Shown: positions 17,583 through 25,593, numbered from the stretch's first letter. The stretch: DNA of 33,444 nucleotides from an uncultured Clostridia bacterium (GCA_944387445.1 CALXEX010000019.1:1-33444), one strand, 5' to 3'. Program-made: numbers and translations. Notes: generated by a model not told the origin, from the letters alone.

Positions 17583-18374
17583 CTATTTTATCTTTATTTT
17601 AATAACTCTCTCCTCTAAGTCTGTTAAAATATTTTTATTAATATTAATTTCTACATTTTCTTTTTCTTTTAATTCTTTTATTTTATCCATGTCTACCTTT
17701 TGCTTTGTCAGAATTAAAGCATATTCTCCCTCATTATCTGCTTCTAATTGTTCTATTGCATCTTCAATATCCTCTGCATCATATATTTCTATTTCTATAA
17801 AATTCTCATCACAATATTGGATAATATCTTTCTTGATATCTTCAAATTCTTCATCATCTATGTATAATGCTACATTATATATTGGTCTGTATACTACATT
17901 AGGAACTTTTGCTCTTAATAATTGTGAATATTGTGCTTTATCTTGTAAGACAATTATTTTTGTGTCTTGTGTATTTTTTAATGTTTCTATATCTAGATTT
18001 CTGATAATAGCAATATGTGTCTTTATTTTTAATTCTTTTAATACCTCTTCTATGATTGTTACAATCACACAATTTGTTCCTAACATGGTTTCATTCACAC
18101 ATATTTCTATATTGGTATTACTGCAAATGGCTTTAATTGCTAGAATGTATGTCACATATGGATTTCCATTATGTGTTACTATGACATTTTTATCTGTAAC
18201 CTCTCCAATGTCTTTTTCTTTTAGATTTTCAGAAATTTGTATCAATCTATTGGTATTCATTTTCATTTTATAATGTTTTCTGTCTATTTGATTTGCTTTG
18301 TAAATATTTTTTTCTTCTTCTTTAATTCTTTTTATGATTTTATTCAATAGATTTTCTTTTTTAATTTTTTCCAT
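17583..18374 (-). CDS. ALDH-fold-like protein lacking the catalytic Cys region (263 aa), unknown function
   Basis: No firm family match. By eye it looks like a shrunken aldehyde dehydrogenase or ProA-type fold. Residues 10-55 resemble the N-terminal helix region (NIYKANQIDRKHYK). Residues 63-115 resemble the Rossmann segment (VIVTHNGNPYVTYILAIKAI, then NETMLGTN). Residues 200-247 resemble the end of ALDHs (DIEDAIEQLEADNEGEYALILT, then VEININKN). The central G-x-C active-site segment is missing, so it would be a pseudoenzyme. A longer TTG frame begins at 18419, but a clear promoter fills that stretch; ATG 18374 after GGTGGAG is used. It is the first gene of an operon with the 946-aa protein. 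Confidence 0.6.
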   Translation of the reverse strand: MEKIKKENLLNKIIKRIKEEEKNIYKANQIDRKHYKMKMNTNRLIQISENLKEKDIGEVTDKNVIVTHNGNPYVTYILAIKAICSNTNIEICVNETMLGTNCVIVTIIEEVLKELKIKTHIAIIRNLDIETLKNTQDTKIIVLQDKAQYSQLLRAKVPNVVYRPIYNVALYIDDEEFEDIKKDIIQYCDENFIEIEIYDAEDIEDAIEQLEADNEGEYALILTKQKVDMDKIKELKEKENVEININKNILTDLEERVIKIKIK

Positions 18375-18390
18375 TTTCTCCACCCTATTA

Positions 18391-18419
18391 ATTATACCCT
18401 TTACATAAACTTTTTTCAA
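18391..18419 (-). promoter_or_regulatory. Promoter of the ALDH-like / 946-aa operon
   Basis: TTGAAA (18419-18414), 17 bp, TATAAT (18396-18391) on the minus strand, 17 bp before the ATG at 18374. It leaves a very short leader that holds GGTGGAG. Confidence 0.85.
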
Positions 18420-18446
18420 TTCTATTGTTGTATTTTTTATTGAATA

Positions 18447-18480
18447 GAAAAAACAATTAGAAATCTTACCTTCTAATTGT
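18447..18480 (-). terminator. Terminator of dapL
   Basis: ACAATTAGAA (18453-18462) pairs with TTCTAATTGT (18471-18480) around an 8-nt loop; read on the minus strand it is followed by TTTTTTC. It begins 12 bp after the dapL stop. Confidence 0.9.
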
Positions 18481-18491
18481 CTTTCGTTTCA

Positions 18492-19730
18492 TTATCTTAT
18501 ATTCCAATTTTTTATTCTTTCAATTGCTTTTAAGGTATTTTCTTTTGTTCCAAAAGCAGTTAATCTAAAATATCCTTCTCCATGAGGTCCAAATCCACTT
18601 CCTGGAGTTCCTACAATATTTACCTCTTCTAATAATTTATCAAAGAATTCCCATGAAGTCATTCCTTCTGGTACTTTTAACCAAACATATGGTGAGTTAA
18701 CAGCACCATATACTATAAATCCTGCTTCTTCTAATCCATTTTTAATGATTTTTGCATTTTCTTTGTAATACCCAATATTTTCTTCTATTTGTTTTCTTCC
18801 TTCAGGTGTATAGGTAGCTTCTGCTGCCCTTTGTACAATATATGACACGCCGTTAAATTTTGTACAAGTTCTTCTATTCCAAAGTTTATTTAATTGAACT
18901 TCCTCTCCATTTTTTGTATATCCTTTTACTGTTTTTGGGATTACCACATAAGCACATCTAACTCCTGTAAAGCCTGCTGTTTTTGAATAACTCTTAAATT
19001 CAATGGCTACATCTTTTGCGCCTTCTACTTCAAAAATACTGTGTGGTACATTCTCTTCTTCTATAAAAGCTTCATATGCTGAATCATATAAGATAATACT
19101 ATTGTTTTCTTTTGCATAGTCTACCCAAACTTTTAAATCTTCTTTGGTTAATACTGTTCCTGTTGGATTGTTTGGAAAACATAGGTAAATCATATCTACT
19201 TTTTCTTTTGGTAATGCTGGTTTAAAATCATTTTCAGCTGTTACTGGCAAATACACAATATTTTCATATGTTCCAGTTTTCTCATTATATTTTCCACTTC
19301 TACCTGACATCACATTTGTATCTAAATATACTGGATATACTGGGTCTGTAATGGCAACCTTATTGTCTTGTGCAAATATATCAACAATATTACCACAATC
19401 ACATTTTGCTCCATCTGATACAAATACTTCATCTGGTTCTATGTCCACGCCTCTTGCTTTATAATCATATTCTACAATGGCATTTCTTAAAAATTCATAT
19501 CCTTGTTCTGGTCCATATCCTTTAAATCCTTCTGCTGTTCCGATTTCATCAACTGCTTTATGCATTGCTTCTAAACATGCTGGTACAATTGGTTTTGTAA
19601 CATCTCCTATTCCTAGTTTGATAATTTCTTTATCTGGATTATTTTTACTATATTCTGCTACTTTTTTTGCTACTGTAGAAAACAAATAGCTTTCTTGTAA
19701 ATTTAAAAAATTTTCATTTATATAACTCAT
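18492..19730 (-). CDS. dapL: LL-diaminopimelate aminotransferase (DapL)
   Basis: PLP enzyme (fold type I) that makes LL-2,6-diaminopimelate straight from tetrahydrodipicolinate with glutamate as amino donor, bypassing the acyl pathway. Visible are [10 protein letters not shown] (PLP phosphate region), [18 protein letters not shown], the YDSAYEAF Asp/Tyr pair that holds the pyridine ring, and [10 protein letters not shown] with the Schiff-base Lys at about 250. The N-terminal part [14 protein letters not shown] is typical of DapL. AGGAGG is only one base from the ATG at 19739 but ten bases from the ATG at 19730, so the latter is chosen. It lies 87 bp after dapF, whose product uses the compound made here. 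Confidence 0.95.
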   Translation of the reverse strand: MSYINENFLNLQESYLFSTVAKKVAEYSKNNPDKEIIKLGIGDVTKPIVPACLEAMHKAVDEIGTAEGFKGYGPEQGYEFLRNAIVEYDYKARGVDIEPDEVFVSDGAKCDCGNIVDIFAQDNKVAITDPVYPVYLDTNVMSGRSGKYNEKTGTYENIVYLPVTAENDFKPALPKEKVDMIYLCFPNNPTGTVLTKEDLKVWVDYAKENNSIILYDSAYEAFIEEENVPHSIFEVEGAKDVAIEFKSYSKTAGFTGVRCAYVVIPKTVKGYTKNGEEVQLNKLWNRRTCTKFNGVSYIVQRAAEATYTPEGRKQIEENIGYYKENAKIIKNGLEEAGFIVYGAVNSPYVWLKVPEGMTSWEFFDKLLEEVNIVGTPGSGFGPHGEGYFRLTAFGTKENTLKAIERIKNWNIR

Positions 19731-19817
19731 ATTTTTCATTCCTCCTCATTTTCTTTATAAGGTTTTATTTTACAACATTTTTCAGGCAAATCTTATAAAA
19801 GCATATATGCGTTTCTT

Positions 19818-20669
19818 TTATTCTTTAGGCATATCTATTAATTCACCTTCAAAAACAGTAACCGCTGGTCCTGTCATATATACATGATTATCTTCTTTGT
19901 TCCACTCTATTTCTAAAGTTCCACCTAATAACTCTACTTCTACTTTGTTTTCTGTTAAGTCATTTAAGCTACATGCTACAACTGATGCACAAGCACCTGT
20001 ACCACAAGCTAAGGTTTCTCCAGCACCTCTTTCCCAGACTCTCATTTTAATATGATTTTTATCTACAACTTGAATAAATTCTACATTTGTTTTGTTTGGA
20101 AATGCTTTATCTACTTCTAAGATTTTTCCATAGGTTTCTACCTCAAATTCTTTTGTGTTTTCGACAAATGTAATCGCATGTGGATTTCCCATTGACACAC
20201 AAGTAAATGTAAATTCTTTATCTTTTGCTTTTAACTTTAAATTTTTTACTGGTTCTTCTTCTGAAATAACAGGGATTTCTTTTGCTGTAAGGATAGGTTC
20301 TCCCATGTCTACTCTTACTGTTTTTACCTTACCTTCTTCTACTACATTTAATTGTAGCACTTTTACACCAGCTAATGTTTCTATGGTAACCTCTGTTTTA
20401 TCGGTAAGTCCTTTGTCATATACAAATTTTCCTACACAGCGAATTCCATTTCCACACATTTCTGCTTCACTACCATCTGCATTAAACATTCTCATTTTAA
20501 AATCTGCAATCTCACTTTTACAGATGAGAATTAATCCATCTGACCCAATTCCAAAGTTTCGATTGCTAACAAATTGAGCTAGGGATGATTCTTTTTCTAT
20601 ATTTTGATGAATCGCATCCATATAGACATAATCATTCCCTAGCCCATGCATTTTTGTAAATTTTATCAT
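19818..20669 (-). CDS. dapF: Diaminopimelate epimerase (DapF)
   Basis: Converts LL-DAP to meso-DAP by a cofactor-free two-base mechanism; meso-DAP feeds peptidoglycan and lysine. The two catalytic cysteines are present: Cys72 in EMCGNGIRC and Cys222 in [10 protein letters not shown]. Substrate-contacting motifs [12 protein letters not shown] (7-18) and [11 protein letters not shown] (about 160-170) are also seen. The length of 283 aa is normal. AGAGGTG lies before the ATG. It forms an operon with dapL, so the two last DAP steps are made together. Confidence 0.96.
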   Translation of the reverse strand: MIKFTKMHGLGNDYVYMDAIHQNIEKESSLAQFVSNRNFGIGSDGLILICKSEIADFKMRMFNADGSEAEMCGNGIRCVGKFVYDKGLTDKTEVTIETLAGVKVLQLNVVEEGKVKTVRVDMGEPILTAKEIPVISEEEPVKNLKLKAKDKEFTFTCVSMGNPHAITFVENTKEFEVETYGKILEVDKAFPNKTNVEFIQVVDKNHIKMRVWERGAGETLACGTGACASVVACSLNDLTENKVEVELLGGTLEIEWNKEDNHVYMTGPAVTVFEGELIDMPKE

Positions 20670-20763
20670 TTTCTTTCACCTCTTTTAGGTATTAATATAT
20701 AGCATAATATAATTATATTATACTATTCTGGATTTTATCATAGTATCCTATTTTTGTAAATAG

Positions 20764-20824
20764 AAACTTTTTTTCAAGTTTGGGTCTCCTTCATAGTGAG
20801 GGTACCTAATCTTGAAAAAAGTTT
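20764..20824. repeat. Long interrupted inverted repeat between dapF and the M23 gene
   Basis: AAACTTTTTTTCAAG (20764-20778) is nearly the reverse complement of CTTGAAAAAAGTTT (20811-20824), one A/T shorter. Inside lies a second hairpin, GGT-CT-CCTTCA-TAG-TGAGGG-T-ACC. It begins 10 bp after the M23 stop on the minus strand and may end that transcript, though there is no long T-run. The richer, structured centre looks more like an interspersed palindromic repeat than a plain terminator. Confidence 0.55.
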
Positions 20825-20833
20825 TTATTGCTT

Positions 20834-21427
20834 TTATCTAATATATTTGTGATTTTCTGAATATGGAATATCTGCCTTTGTGAATCCCCATGGATTATCT
20901 GATACTAAAATCCTCCATAGAGAAGCATATGGTTCTTGTGAAAATTCTCCAGTTAATTTTTCTAAATCAATTTTAGGTAACACTATTAAAGGATTAATCG
21001 TATTATCTAATCCTGTTTCATCTGTATTTGTTTTACGTATTTCTAGATGTAAATGTGGTACCCTAGAACCTCCACTACATCCTGTTTTTCCAATTATCAT
21101 TCCTTGTGTTACTATGTCTCCTGGTTTTACTAGAATTTCACGTAAATGACCATATACCACTCTTTTACCATCATCATTTAAGATTTCTACTTTATTTCCA
21201 TATCCATCATTAAAAGCATCATATCCTTCTGTTGTTGTTCCATCAAATTCAGCTAATAATACTTTTCCATTGGCAATTGCTTTCACTTCTGTTCCAATAT
21301 CTGCTGTTATATCAAATCCAGAATGTGCTCTTTCCTTAAATAATACATAATGATTTTTTCTGATTCCATACTTGTCATGTTCTGCTACTTTATATTTTGG
21401 TTGGATTGGCCATATATAACTATTCAT
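20834..21427 (-). CDS. M23-family (LytM/lysostaphin-type) metallopeptidase without signal peptide (197 aa)
   Basis: Zn peptidase fold that normally cuts peptidoglycan crosslinks. The metal and catalytic residues are all there: His35 and Asp39 in HSGFD, His94 in YGHL, and the pair His125-x-His127 in PHLHLEI, with the usual GYGNKVEI strand. What is unusual is that the protein begins directly with the domain (MNSYIWPIQPKYKV) and shows no signal peptide, membrane anchor or LysM/SH3 domain. A strong GGAGGAAG stands before the ATG. The gene follows the GNAT-like gene by 43 bp on the same strand. It may act inside the cell, be released by lysis, or use an unusual export path. Confidence 0.85.
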   Translation of the reverse strand: MNSYIWPIQPKYKVAEHDKYGIRKNHYVLFKERAHSGFDITADIGTEVKAIANGKVLLAEFDGTTTEGYDAFNDGYGNKVEILNDDGKRVVYGHLREILVKPGDIVTQGMIIGKTGCSGGSRVPHLHLEIRKTNTDETGLDNTINPLIVLPKIDLEKLTGEFSQEPYASLWRILVSDNPWGFTKADIPYSENHKYIR

Positions 21428-21470
21428 CTTACTTCCTCCTTAAGGCATAAATTTCTAACCCTTTTATGTT

Positions 21471-22796
21471 CTAAATTTCTATATCTTGTTCACTTTCTAT
21501 TTGTTTTAATCTTTGTTTTAGATTAAGAATTTTATTTGCTTTACTTTGTATATCTTTTACATTTCCTGTATATTTACAAGGATAGTGCCTAACTCTATTT
21601 AGTCTTTTAAATTCTTCTTTTTCATAATCTAATTGTTCTTTTAATATAGTTTGCTTTCTTTTTGCAGATAATCGTTTATTTTGGGGATTATAACCATATA
21701 ATATATTTAATTTATCTTCCATATTCCTTAAATATTTTTTAACATCTTCTCTTCCAATTCTAGTTATATGAACTTCTCTGTCTCTTCCTTGTCTTCTTTT
21801 TACAAATAAACTATCTTTTAGTCCAAAAAATTCTGAAACATATTTAGAAGATAAATTTTCTCTATGTAAAGTTGAACATAAAAAAATCTCTTTGTTTTGT
21901 GGATTCTTAAAAAATCTATCAATATGTTTTTTTATGCCTTCATATACTAAAATTCTTGCTGTTCCACTATGTCGTTTGTTTGGAACAGTAAGATAAGTAT
22001 CTATCTCTATACTATTTCCAGTATTTGCTGAATAATATTGTTCTTCATCAAATGTTGGCTCTTCATATATTTTCAATTTTCCTTTTGTTAATATTTCTTG
22101 ATGTTCTTTTTGCAATTGCATCATTTTTTCATATGCTAAAACATCTTTATTTTTTAATTCTTCTAAATGAATTTCTCTTCCATATATCTTACCAATTTCT
22201 TCTGCTGTCATCCAATAAAACTGCTCATATGGTTTCATTAAATCAGTATTTTCTGTTGTTTCTTGTTTTTTCATGAAATATTCAGCCATGTATGCATTAA
22301 CCTTTTCTCTTAAAGGACTTTTCTCATCAAATTGATTTTTGCTTTTCAATTCACTTTCAATAAATTCTGTCATATTTTGAAATTGCGGAAATTCTTCGAG
22401 TATTTTCTTACGTGCATAGGCATATGCCTTTAGCTTTTCTTCATAACTCTCTAACGTCACTTGTTTATACGCTTGTTCTGAATATTGTCTTCTAACATAT
22501 GCTTGATATTTTTCTCCTACCTTAAAATATTTGGTTATATCATTATATGTAAATGGTTTTTGTCCTTGTGTAATATATACAGCTGATAAAACTTCATCAT
22601 TATCATCTACACTTATCATAACTGTATTGTTCTCTGAATGAACATAATCACTAATATCTTCTTTTCCTGTAATAAATAATTGTCCTATTTTTCCATGTCT
22701 TTCCATATCTGCCAAAACATCTTGTTCTAATTGGACTACTTTATCTAAATATTTCTCTTCGTTTTCTTTTGTCAGTTCTAAAATTTGTAATCCCAT
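21471..22796 (-). CDS. GNAT-like acetyltransferase domain split by a helical insertion (441 aa), unknown substrate
   Basis: The two halves of a GNAT fold seem to lie at residues 1-80 (IGQLFITGKEDISDYV, VMISVDDNDEVLSAVYITQG) and 260-350 (NSIEIDTYLTVP, HITRIGREDVKKYL). VPNKRHSGTARIL (271-283) matches the acetyl-CoA pyrophosphate-binding pattern R-x-x-G-x-A. Between them sits about 180 aa of charged helix, and the C-terminal 90 residues are Lys/Arg-rich helix. I cannot name the substrate. AAGGAG precedes the ATG and a good promoter lies just upstream. The M23 peptidase gene follows in the same operon, so an envelope-related target is possible but unproved. Confidence 0.6.
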   Translation of the reverse strand: MGLQILELTKENEEKYLDKVVQLEQDVLADMERHGKIGQLFITGKEDISDYVHSENNTVMISVDDNDEVLSAVYITQGQKPFTYNDITKYFKVGEKYQAYVRRQYSEQAYKQVTLESYEEKLKAYAYARKKILEEFPQFQNMTEFIESELKSKNQFDEKSPLREKVNAYMAEYFMKKQETTENTDLMKPYEQFYWMTAEEIGKIYGREIHLEELKNKDVLAYEKMMQLQKEHQEILTKGKLKIYEEPTFDEEQYYSANTGNSIEIDTYLTVPNKRHSGTARILVYEGIKKHIDRFFKNPQNKEIFLCSTLHRENLSSKYVSEFFGLKDSLFVKRRQGRDREVHITRIGREDVKKYLRNMEDKLNILYGYNPQNKRLSAKRKQTILKEQLDYEKEEFKRLNRVRHYPCKYTGNVKDIQSKANKILNLKQRLKQIESEQDIEI

Positions 22797-22820
22797 ATTT
22801 TTCTCCTTTTCATGTGTTTT

Positions 22821-22849
22821 ATTATATATTGTATTGCCGATATTTTCAA
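22821..22849 (-). promoter_or_regulatory. Promoter of the GNAT-like / M23 operon
   Basis: TTGAAA (22849-22844), 17 bp, TATAAT (22826-22821) on the minus strand, followed by a short leader with AAGGAG. Confidence 0.85.
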
Positions 22850-22938
22850 GTTTCCTAATGTATTTTTCTTATGAGAATTTATTGTTTAAAACTTGTATTT
22901 TTACTTAACCATCTATAAAAAATTCATAAAATCTTAAC

Positions 22939-22956
22939 TTTTACATTATTGTAAAA
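22939..22956. promoter_or_regulatory. Inverted repeat over the -35 of the transglycosylase promoter
   Basis: TTTTACA-TTAT-TGTAAAA is an 18-bp inverted repeat with perfect 7-bp arms, overlapping the -35 TTGTAA. It is a candidate operator. The half-site recalls the palindrome at 9909-9925 but with the halves in the opposite order. Confidence 0.45.
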
Positions 22957-22977
22957 ACATAAATATTACTATATAAT
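22949..22977 (+). promoter_or_regulatory. Promoter of the transglycosylase gene
   Basis: TTGTAA (22949-22954), 17 bp, TATAAT (22972-22977), about 28 bp before the ATG at 23005. Confidence 0.85.
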
Positions 22978-23004
22978 AAAGAAAAAGATTATATAGAGGT
23001 GTCT

Positions 23005-23700
23005 ATGAAACTTTTTAGAAAATTATTATTGATTATTTTTATATTGATTTTAATTGCTGGCATTGTATGTGGTATTATCGGTTTTGTTAGCTATTCTAAA
23101 GCTTTGGATGAAAAACCATTATTAACAAGAACTGCAGAAGTAACAGATGATGAGCACTATACTCCTTTTAGTGAATTATCTAAAGATTATATCAATGCTG
23201 TTATTTCTGTTGAAGATAGAAGATATTATGACCATGGTCCAGTTGACTTTATTGGAATTGCTAGGGCTCTTTGGACAAACCTTAGAACTGGTGAATTACA
23301 AGAAGGTGGTAGTACTATTACACAACAAGTTGCTAAAAATTTAGTTTTTACACAAGAAGAAACTGCAACAAGAAAATTAGGAGAATTATTTGCAGCTTAT
23401 GATTTAGAGCAAAAATTTTCAAAGGATGAAATCTTTGCTTTATATGTGAATAGTGCTTACTTTGGAGATGGCTATTATGGAATCTATGATGCTAGTATGG
23501 GATATTATAATAAAGAACCAAAAGATTTAAATTTAGATGAAGCTTCTATGCTTGCTGGTGTTCCAAATGCTCCTTCTGTATATGCTCCGACGGTTAATCC
23601 AGATTTGGCAAATCAAAGACAAGCTCATGTTCTAAAGACAATGGTTGAAAATAAATATATTACACAAGAACAAGCTGATGAAATTATAAATAACAAATAA
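23005..23700 (+). CDS. Monofunctional peptidoglycan glycosyltransferase (GT51, MtgA/PBP1 N-domain type)
   Basis: Polymerises lipid II into glycan strands at the outer face of the membrane. Residues 1-28 are a signal-anchor helix. The GT51 motifs follow in order: ISVEDRRYYDHGPVD with catalytic Glu70, EGGSTITQQVAKNL (100-113), RKLGELFAAYDLEQKFSKDEIFALYVN with the second Glu, and AYFGDGYYG then AGVPNAPSVYAP. There is no transpeptidase domain; the protein stops at 231 aa, so this is a stand-alone transglycosylase. GTG at 22999 is possible but lies inside the AGAGG ribosome binding site, so ATG 23005 is used. It has its own promoter and terminator and is divergent from the GNAT-like operon. Confidence 0.92.
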   Translation: MKLFRKLLLIIFILILIAGIVCGIIGFVSYSKALDEKPLLTRTAEVTDDEHYTPFSELSKDYINAVISVEDRRYYDHGPVDFIGIARALWTNLRTGELQEGGSTITQQVAKNLVFTQEETATRKLGELFAAYDLEQKFSKDEIFALYVNSAYFGDGYYGIYDASMGYYNKEPKDLNLDEASMLAGVPNAPSVYAPTVNPDLANQRQAHVLKTMVENKYITQEQADEIINNK

Positions 23701-23720
23701 TTTAAAATACATATGTAAAA

Positions 23721-23756
23721 AGTAGATAAAATATTAATTTTACCTACTCTTTTATT
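23721..23756 (+). terminator. Terminator of the transglycosylase gene
   Basis: AGTAGATAAAAT (23721-23732) pairs with ATTTTACCTACT (23737-23748), one mismatch, loop ATTA, followed by CTTTTATTT. Confidence 0.7.
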
Positions 23757-23770
23757 TGAAGTTATATAAT

Positions 23771-23799
23771 TTGTTTTTTTATGTTAATTGTAGTATAAT
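23771..23799 (+). promoter_or_regulatory. Promoter of orphan gene 2
   Basis: TTGTTT (23771-23776), 17 bp, TATAAT (23794-23799). Nearly the same sequence stands before orphan gene 1 at 97-122. Confidence 0.75.
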
Positions 23800-23831
23800 A
23801 CGCTTGGCACCTAGTCAAAGGAGCATTTTAT

Positions 23832-24026
23832 ATGGATGGGAATAAACCGTATAGGCTTATAAAACATTTCTCAAGATTGTTTTATCTTTCTGATGAGGAT
23901 ATAGGAGAATTTGAGGAAAAAGTTAATCTAGCTATGAAAGAAGGCTGGGAACCCATAGGAGGTATCTCCAGCTCCAGTACTATTGGAGATAAAGTATGTC
24001 TTATGCAAGCCTTAATTAATAAATAA
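23832..24026 (+). CDS. Small DUF1737-like protein (64 aa)
   Basis: A 64-aa protein whose second half, FEEKVNLAMKEGWEPIGGIS then KVCLMQALINK, follows the pattern of DUF1737-type domains (long helix, GWE-x-x-G turn, then a closing strand with xxQALxK). The function of that family is not known. AAAGGAG lies eight bases before the ATG. It is a lone plus-strand gene between two others that read the opposite way or end before it, with its own promoter and terminator, and richer in G/C and AGG/CCC/ATA codons than nearby genes. The promoter is shared in sequence with orphan gene 1. Confidence 0.7.
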   Translation: MDGNKPYRLIKHFSRLFYLSDEDIGEFEEKVNLAMKEGWEPIGGISSSSTIGDKVCLMQALINK

Positions 24027-24032
24027 AATTAT

Positions 24033-24070
24033 GAAAGACTATTACTTAAGCCAAGCATAGTCTTTCTTTT
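24033..24070 (+). terminator. Terminator of orphan gene 2
   Basis: GAAAGACTAT (24033-24042) pairs with ATAGTCTTTC (24057-24066), then TTTTTT. The 14-nt loop holds GCCAAGC (24050-24056), the exact reverse complement of GCTTGGC in the 5' leader (23802-23808). Confidence 0.85.
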
Positions 24071-24096
24071 TTATATATTCATTTTTTTATAATCTA

Positions 24097-25146
24097 TTAT
24101 CTAATTTTTCCCCCACCTAAAACAACTCCATCTTCATCATAAAATACAACAGACTGTCCTTGAGTAATGGCTCTTTGTGGTTCTTGAAATACTACTTTTA
24201 TGGTTTCCTTTTCTTTTATCACTTTTGCTTTTGCTTCTTTTGCTCTATATCGAATTTTTACAAAACATTCTAATCCTTCTTCTAATTTATTTTTAACATC
24301 TACAATCCAATTGACATTTATTGCTTCTAATTGGTCACTATATAATTCTGTTTCTGTACCAACAATGACTTGATTGTTTTTCATATCTAATTTTACAACA
24401 TACAATGGTTCTTTATAAGAAATTCCTAACCCCTTTCTTTGTCCTATTGTATAATTGATTAAGCCATTATGGATTCCTAAAATTTCTCCTGTTGTTAAAA
24501 CAATCTTTCCTTTTTTTGGTTGTTTTTGCATATTTTCTTTTAAAAATCTTTGATAATCATCATCTTTAATAAAGCAGATTTCTTGGCTATCTTTTTTATT
24601 GGCGATTTCTAATCCATATTCTTCTGCTAACGCTCTTGTATCTTCCTTACTTACATTATCTTGCAACGGAAATAAAATATATTCTACTTTTTTTCTTGGA
24701 ATGGTATATAAAAAATATGTCTGATCTTTTTTCTCTTCGTTTGATTTTCTTAAGACATATTGTTTATATTTTTCTGAATATTCTTTTTTTGCATAATGTC
24801 CTGTTGCTATGTATTTGCAACCTAATTCTTTTGCCTTGTCATAGAAAGTACCAAATTTCAAATACTGGTTACATTCCACGCATGGATTTGGCGTTCTTGC
24901 ATTTTCATACTCTGAAATAAAGGTATCGATCACATGACACCTAAATTCTTTTCTACAATCAAACACATGATGCTCTATTCCTAATTTTTCACAAACTTTT
25001 TTAGCATCATTTATCGCTTCATCATTTGGTTCATCTAACAAATTCATGGTGCAACCAATGACTTCATATCCTGCTTTTTTCAAAAGAATTGATGATACAG
25101 AGCTATCTACGCCTCCACTCATTCCTAACAATACTTTTTCTTTCAT
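24097..25146 (-). CDS. mnmA: tRNA-specific 2-thiouridylase MnmA
   Basis: Adds the 2-thio group to U34 of tRNA-Glu, -Gln and -Lys, using ATP and sulfur handed over as persulfide. The PP-loop SGGVDSS is at 10-16. Catalytic Cys89 lies in NPCVECN and the second active Cys191 in SQEICFI. The GHYA motif (116-119), the DQTYFLY substrate stretch and the C-terminal beta-barrel ending GVVLGGGKI are also present. The length of 349 aa is normal. Downstream of a TSCPD gene (79 bp) and aspS on the same strand. Confidence 0.97.
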   Translation of the reverse strand: MKEKVLLGMSGGVDSSVSSILLKKAGYEVIGCTMNLLDEPNDEAINDAKKVCEKLGIEHHVFDCRKEFRCHVIDTFISEYENARTPNPCVECNQYLKFGTFYDKAKELGCKYIATGHYAKKEYSEKYKQYVLRKSNEEKKDQTYFLYTIPRKKVEYILFPLQDNVSKEDTRALAEEYGLEIANKKDSQEICFIKDDDYQRFLKENMQKQPKKGKIVLTTGEILGIHNGLINYTIGQRKGLGISYKEPLYVVKLDMKNNQVIVGTETELYSDQLEAINVNWIVDVKNKLEEGLECFVKIRYRAKEAKAKVIKEKETIKVVFQEPQRAITQGQSVVFYDEDGVVLGGGKIR

Positions 25147-25225
25147 TAAAATTCCTCATTCTTCTATATTTATTTTTTACCTAAGACATATGTATATTAT
25201 TTTTAGCATCGCATAAGCAACAAAA

Positions 25226-25486
25226 TTAATCTATCTTGTATTTTTCTTTCACTTCTTCTAATGCTTTGGATAATTGGTCTGGACAAGACGTTCCTTTTGT
25301 ACCACAAGGAATACCTTTTAATCTTCTGATAGCTTCATTGATGTTCATTCCTTCTATTAATCTGGATACGCCTACTGTATTTCCAGCACATCCTCCAACA
25401 ATCGTTAATTTTTTTATAATATTACCATCTAATTCAATGATCATTTCTCTTGAACAAACTCCATTTGGTCTATATCTATATTCCAT
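25226..25486 (-). CDS. TSCPD-domain protein (TIGR03905-type, 86 aa)
   Basis: Small protein of the type called TSCPD or TIGR03905. It has the conserved Cys-rich features: GVCSREM, GGCAGNTVGVSRL, a GIPCG turn and TSCPDQL near the end. TSCPD domains also occur at the C-terminus of class II ribonucleotide reductases and may bind a metal, but the role of the stand-alone form is unknown. AAGGAG is nine bases before the ATG. It stands between aspS and mnmA. Confidence 0.88.
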   Translation of the reverse strand: MEYRYRPNGVCSREMIIELDGNIIKKLTIVGGCAGNTVGVSRLIEGMNINEAIRRLKGIPCGTKGTSCPDQLSKALEEVKEKYKID

Positions 25487-25550
25487 TTTTAAATTCTCCT
25501 TTTTTATTTAATGTTTATTTTTCGATTTGTTTAAACTCCAAATAACTTAG

Positions 25551-25593
25551 CCTGTCCCTTTTAGACATTTTTTGTCCATTTTGGCACGTCCCT
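25551..25593. repeat. GTCCC-rich spacer element after aspS
   Basis: Directly after the aspS stop lie three evenly spaced GTCC(C) blocks on the plus strand (25554, 25574 and 25588) separated by T-rich spacers, with a GACA half at 25564. The make-up differs from the surrounding spacer and looks like an interspersed repeat, but only one copy is in the window. Confidence 0.3.
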
